The notes under the pieces are model-generated. The model made no database searches. It saw nothing but the letters and a program-made list of their open reading frames with translations, and was not told where the DNA came from. The position numbers and the translations under genes were made by a program. A stretch of DNA of 64,000 bases. It comes from Chloroflexota bacterium. GTDB taxonomy: Bacteria > Chloroflexota > Dehalococcoidia > Lucifugimonadales > Lucifugimonadaceae. The stretch covers positions 1 through 64,000 of the forward strand of contig JAJCYY010000045.1 in NCBI GenBank assembly GCA_029262735.1, in the 5' to 3' direction. Below, piece after piece: positions 62,628-64,000 of the stretch; positions within the stretch are counted from its first letter, which is position 1; each line of letters begins with the position of its first letter.

Positions 62628-62973
62628 CGGAACTCTCCTTTTCGCCAGTTCGTATCCTGGATCCCGGTCCAGCGTTCAGTGCATACTCGATTGCTCGATT
62701 CAGGCTCTTAACTCATTTGGTGCAATAACAACGGAGTGAATGTCCGCTGCCAGAGCATCCGGGACAGACAGATCATTGCACGAATTCGCCAATACACATG
62801 GCTAGAATCGGCTAAAAAGTGACACAGGCTGCTTCGAACTCAGTTGCAGTCTCGCCGTCAGGCTCCTGCTCGGAAGCGTCAGCGGCTCAGATTCCTGACA
62901 CGCTGATCGGCGGCCGGATCATTGCTCCGGGCCGCCGATTCGTACGGTCGGCGTAGCTGTCGCCTTGATTCGT
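62628..62973. other. Spacer with a GC-rich hairpin
   Basis: About 345 bases without a gene. The one clear structure is a hairpin at 62906-62939: ATCGGCGGCC-GGA and TCCGGGCCGCCGAT with one bulged base. It lies downstream of the small membrane protein gene and may terminate it; there is no U-tract. Confidence 0.5.
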
Positions 62974-63198
62974 TCACGCGCTTGAAGAAGACAGCGACAG
63001 GAACCGGGTGATGGCTCCCATTGCAATTGCCGTAACCACCGCAACCACGGCGCCGACAAGACTTCGAACCGACCTGTCAGGTCTTTTCCGCAAACTGGTG
63101 GCCCTCGAACGCATTTGCCATCGCGCTTTGCGTGCAGGGTCGTTCACGCGCCGGACCGTATCTGCTTCAAATCGTTGGTCCATAATCGGGTAAATCAT
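62974..63198 (-). CDS. Small single-pass membrane protein
   Basis: 74 residues. AGAGAGG 6 bases before ATG 63198 is a strong ribosome-binding site. A very basic N-terminal half (RWQMRSRATSLRKRPDR) precedes one helix, LVGAVVAVVTAIAMGAITRF, and a Ser-rich end. The charge pattern places the N-terminus in the cytoplasm. No family recognised. Confidence 0.6.
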   Translation of the reverse strand: MIYPIMDQRFEADTVRRVNDPARKARWQMRSRATSLRKRPDRSVRSLVGAVVAVVTAIAMGAITRFLSLSSSSA

Positions 63199-63446
63199 CT
63201 CGAACCTCTCTTTCGGTAATCACTCAACGGCGTAATTGCCGGCATTCCGATGGAGGTCATGAAATCAACGCAAGATCATCTACACATGCCGCATGTGAGT
63301 AGTTTCTAATCAGTACTTATTGCGGATATGCGACGGCCCATTCAGGCTAGTGCGGTCACTTATTGCAGAAACGATGACAGCGATGAGTTTGGAGCCGATG
63401 ACAGGCGGACCAAATTAGTGAACAGAGCATTGCGAGCGATGGTTTG

Positions 63447-64000
63447 TCACTTTTCGACAAAACCGTTCCGGACCGCAAACGCAGCAGCTTCCGTACGGTT
63501 CGCCGCACCCGTCTTCTGCAAAATGCTTTTGACGTGGTTCGCCACAGTGTTCTGAGTGATGAAGAGCTCTTCACCTATCTCGCGGTTTGCCTTACCGCTC
63601 GCCAACAGCTTCAGAACTTCAGCCTCCCGAGCTGAAAGACCTGCCGGAAAGTAAGAGACCGTGGGCTTCTCGACTTCCCGTTTAATGAGAGCTTCAGATG
63701 CGCTCATGGTCAACGTCCGCATCTCGAGATCGCGGGCCCTGTTTAAAGCTTCGCTCTGCATGGACCTTGCGCGCTTGTTATCGCCGGGCCCTTTTCGCCT
63801 CCGTAGCATTTCGCCATAGAGGTACATGCAGTGAGCCAACTGCGTCGGGGCTTCCATGCGTCCTGCCATCTCAAGCGCATCTTCGAAATGCCGTTCAGCG
63901 TCCTCCCACCTGCACATCAATGTGGCCAGTACACCCAGGTAGCGTGCCGTGGGACCCACGTATACGTTCGCCACACCAAGGCTGATATTGCGGCCTTCAA
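63447..64000 (-). CDS. LuxR-type regulator, C-terminal part, gene cut by right edge
   Basis: The frame is open to base 64000, so the start lies outside. The visible 184 residues hold two TPR-like helices (RWEDAERHFEDALEMAGRM, QLAHCMYLYGEMLRRR) and a C-terminal LuxR DNA-binding domain (SAREAEVLKLLASGKAN, EIGEELFITQNTVANHVK). This end is typical of large MalT/LAL-type or adenylate-cyclase-like regulators. The GTG at 63974 is only internal. Target genes unknown. Confidence 0.88.
   Translation of the reverse strand, partial: EGRNISLGVANVYVGPTARYLGVLATLMCRWEDAERHFEDALEMAGRMEAPTQLAHCMYLYGEMLRRRKGPGDNKRARSMQSEALNRARDLEMRTLTMSASEALIKREVEKPTVSYFPAGLSAREAEVLKLLASGKANREIGEELFITQNTVANHVKSILQKTGAANRTEAAAFAVRNGFVEK

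Overview
The window is a dense, moderately GC-rich bacterial chromosome segment with about 45 protein genes, leaderless-looking or Shine-Dalgarno starts (ATG, GTG, TTG) and no ribosomal RNA. The gene content (several enolase-superfamily dehydratases, amidohydrolases, cupins, a DppB/DppC-type ABC importer whose binding lipoprotein carries PGAERTV repeats, a DUF1800/DUF1501 pair, DUF4331, and two selenoprotein families) is most like marine or groundwater Chloroflexota (Dehalococcoidia/SAR202-like). That placement is inference from gene content; no marker gene is present.

Layout. 1-2.2 kb: a dehydratase cut by the left edge and a short-chain dehydrogenase, then a repeat-rich spacer. 2.7-13.5 kb: two very large convergent surface proteins built from LamG, cadherin-like (tandem-95) and FG-GAP modules; the second ends in a dockerin-like domain. 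14-18 kb: a ketopantoate-reductase-like protein, a small membrane protein and a decayed large serine recombinase. 18-30.3 kb: MBL-fold protein, a DUF3179 selenoprotein, a DUF1800-DUF1501-NHL operon and a catabolic block (2-hydroxyacid dehydrogenase, amidohydrolase, bicupin, muconate-cycloisomerase-like enzyme, fumarase/ASL-family lyase). 30.4-34.2 kb: peptide/oligosaccharide-type ABC importer without its ATPases. 34.5-43.3 kb: TPR lipoprotein, a second dehydratase, a UGSC selenoprotein, a TPR/DUF4331 pair, and an ECF sigma/anti-sigma pair. 43.5-50.6 kb: a tmRNA 3'-end remnant, two epimerase-like proteins, a PLP racemase/aldolase, an amidohydrolase, a thioredoxin-like protein and a large toroid-like protein. 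50.8-58.4 kb: signalling. 58.4-59 kb: a graveyard of remnants. 59-64 kb: methyltransferase, DUF4242, cupin, acyl-CoA dehydrogenase and a LuxR-type regulator cut by the right edge.

The most striking find is at 53.3-58.4 kb: a complete ComQXPA-like quorum-sensing locus. It has an isoprenyl-transferase-like protein (ComQ-like), a 64-residue peptide with a penultimate tryptophan (ComX-like), a 772-residue TM-PDZ-polytopic histidine kinase of the HisKA_3 class (ComP-like) and a NarL-type response regulator (ComA-like). Every product is close in size to its Bacillus counterpart, but the peptide/modifier pair is divergent from the kinase/regulator pair, and comX precedes comQ.

Second, two genes that look broken by an in-frame TGA are better read as selenoproteins (a UGSC family protein, Sec95; a DUF3179 protein, Sec147). 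Each has a hairpin right after the TGA where a bacterial SECIS belongs. Third, several genes show apparent single-base losses (recombinase, thioredoxin-like protein, a cupin). These may be real decay or assembly errors and should be checked against reads before any gene is called dead.
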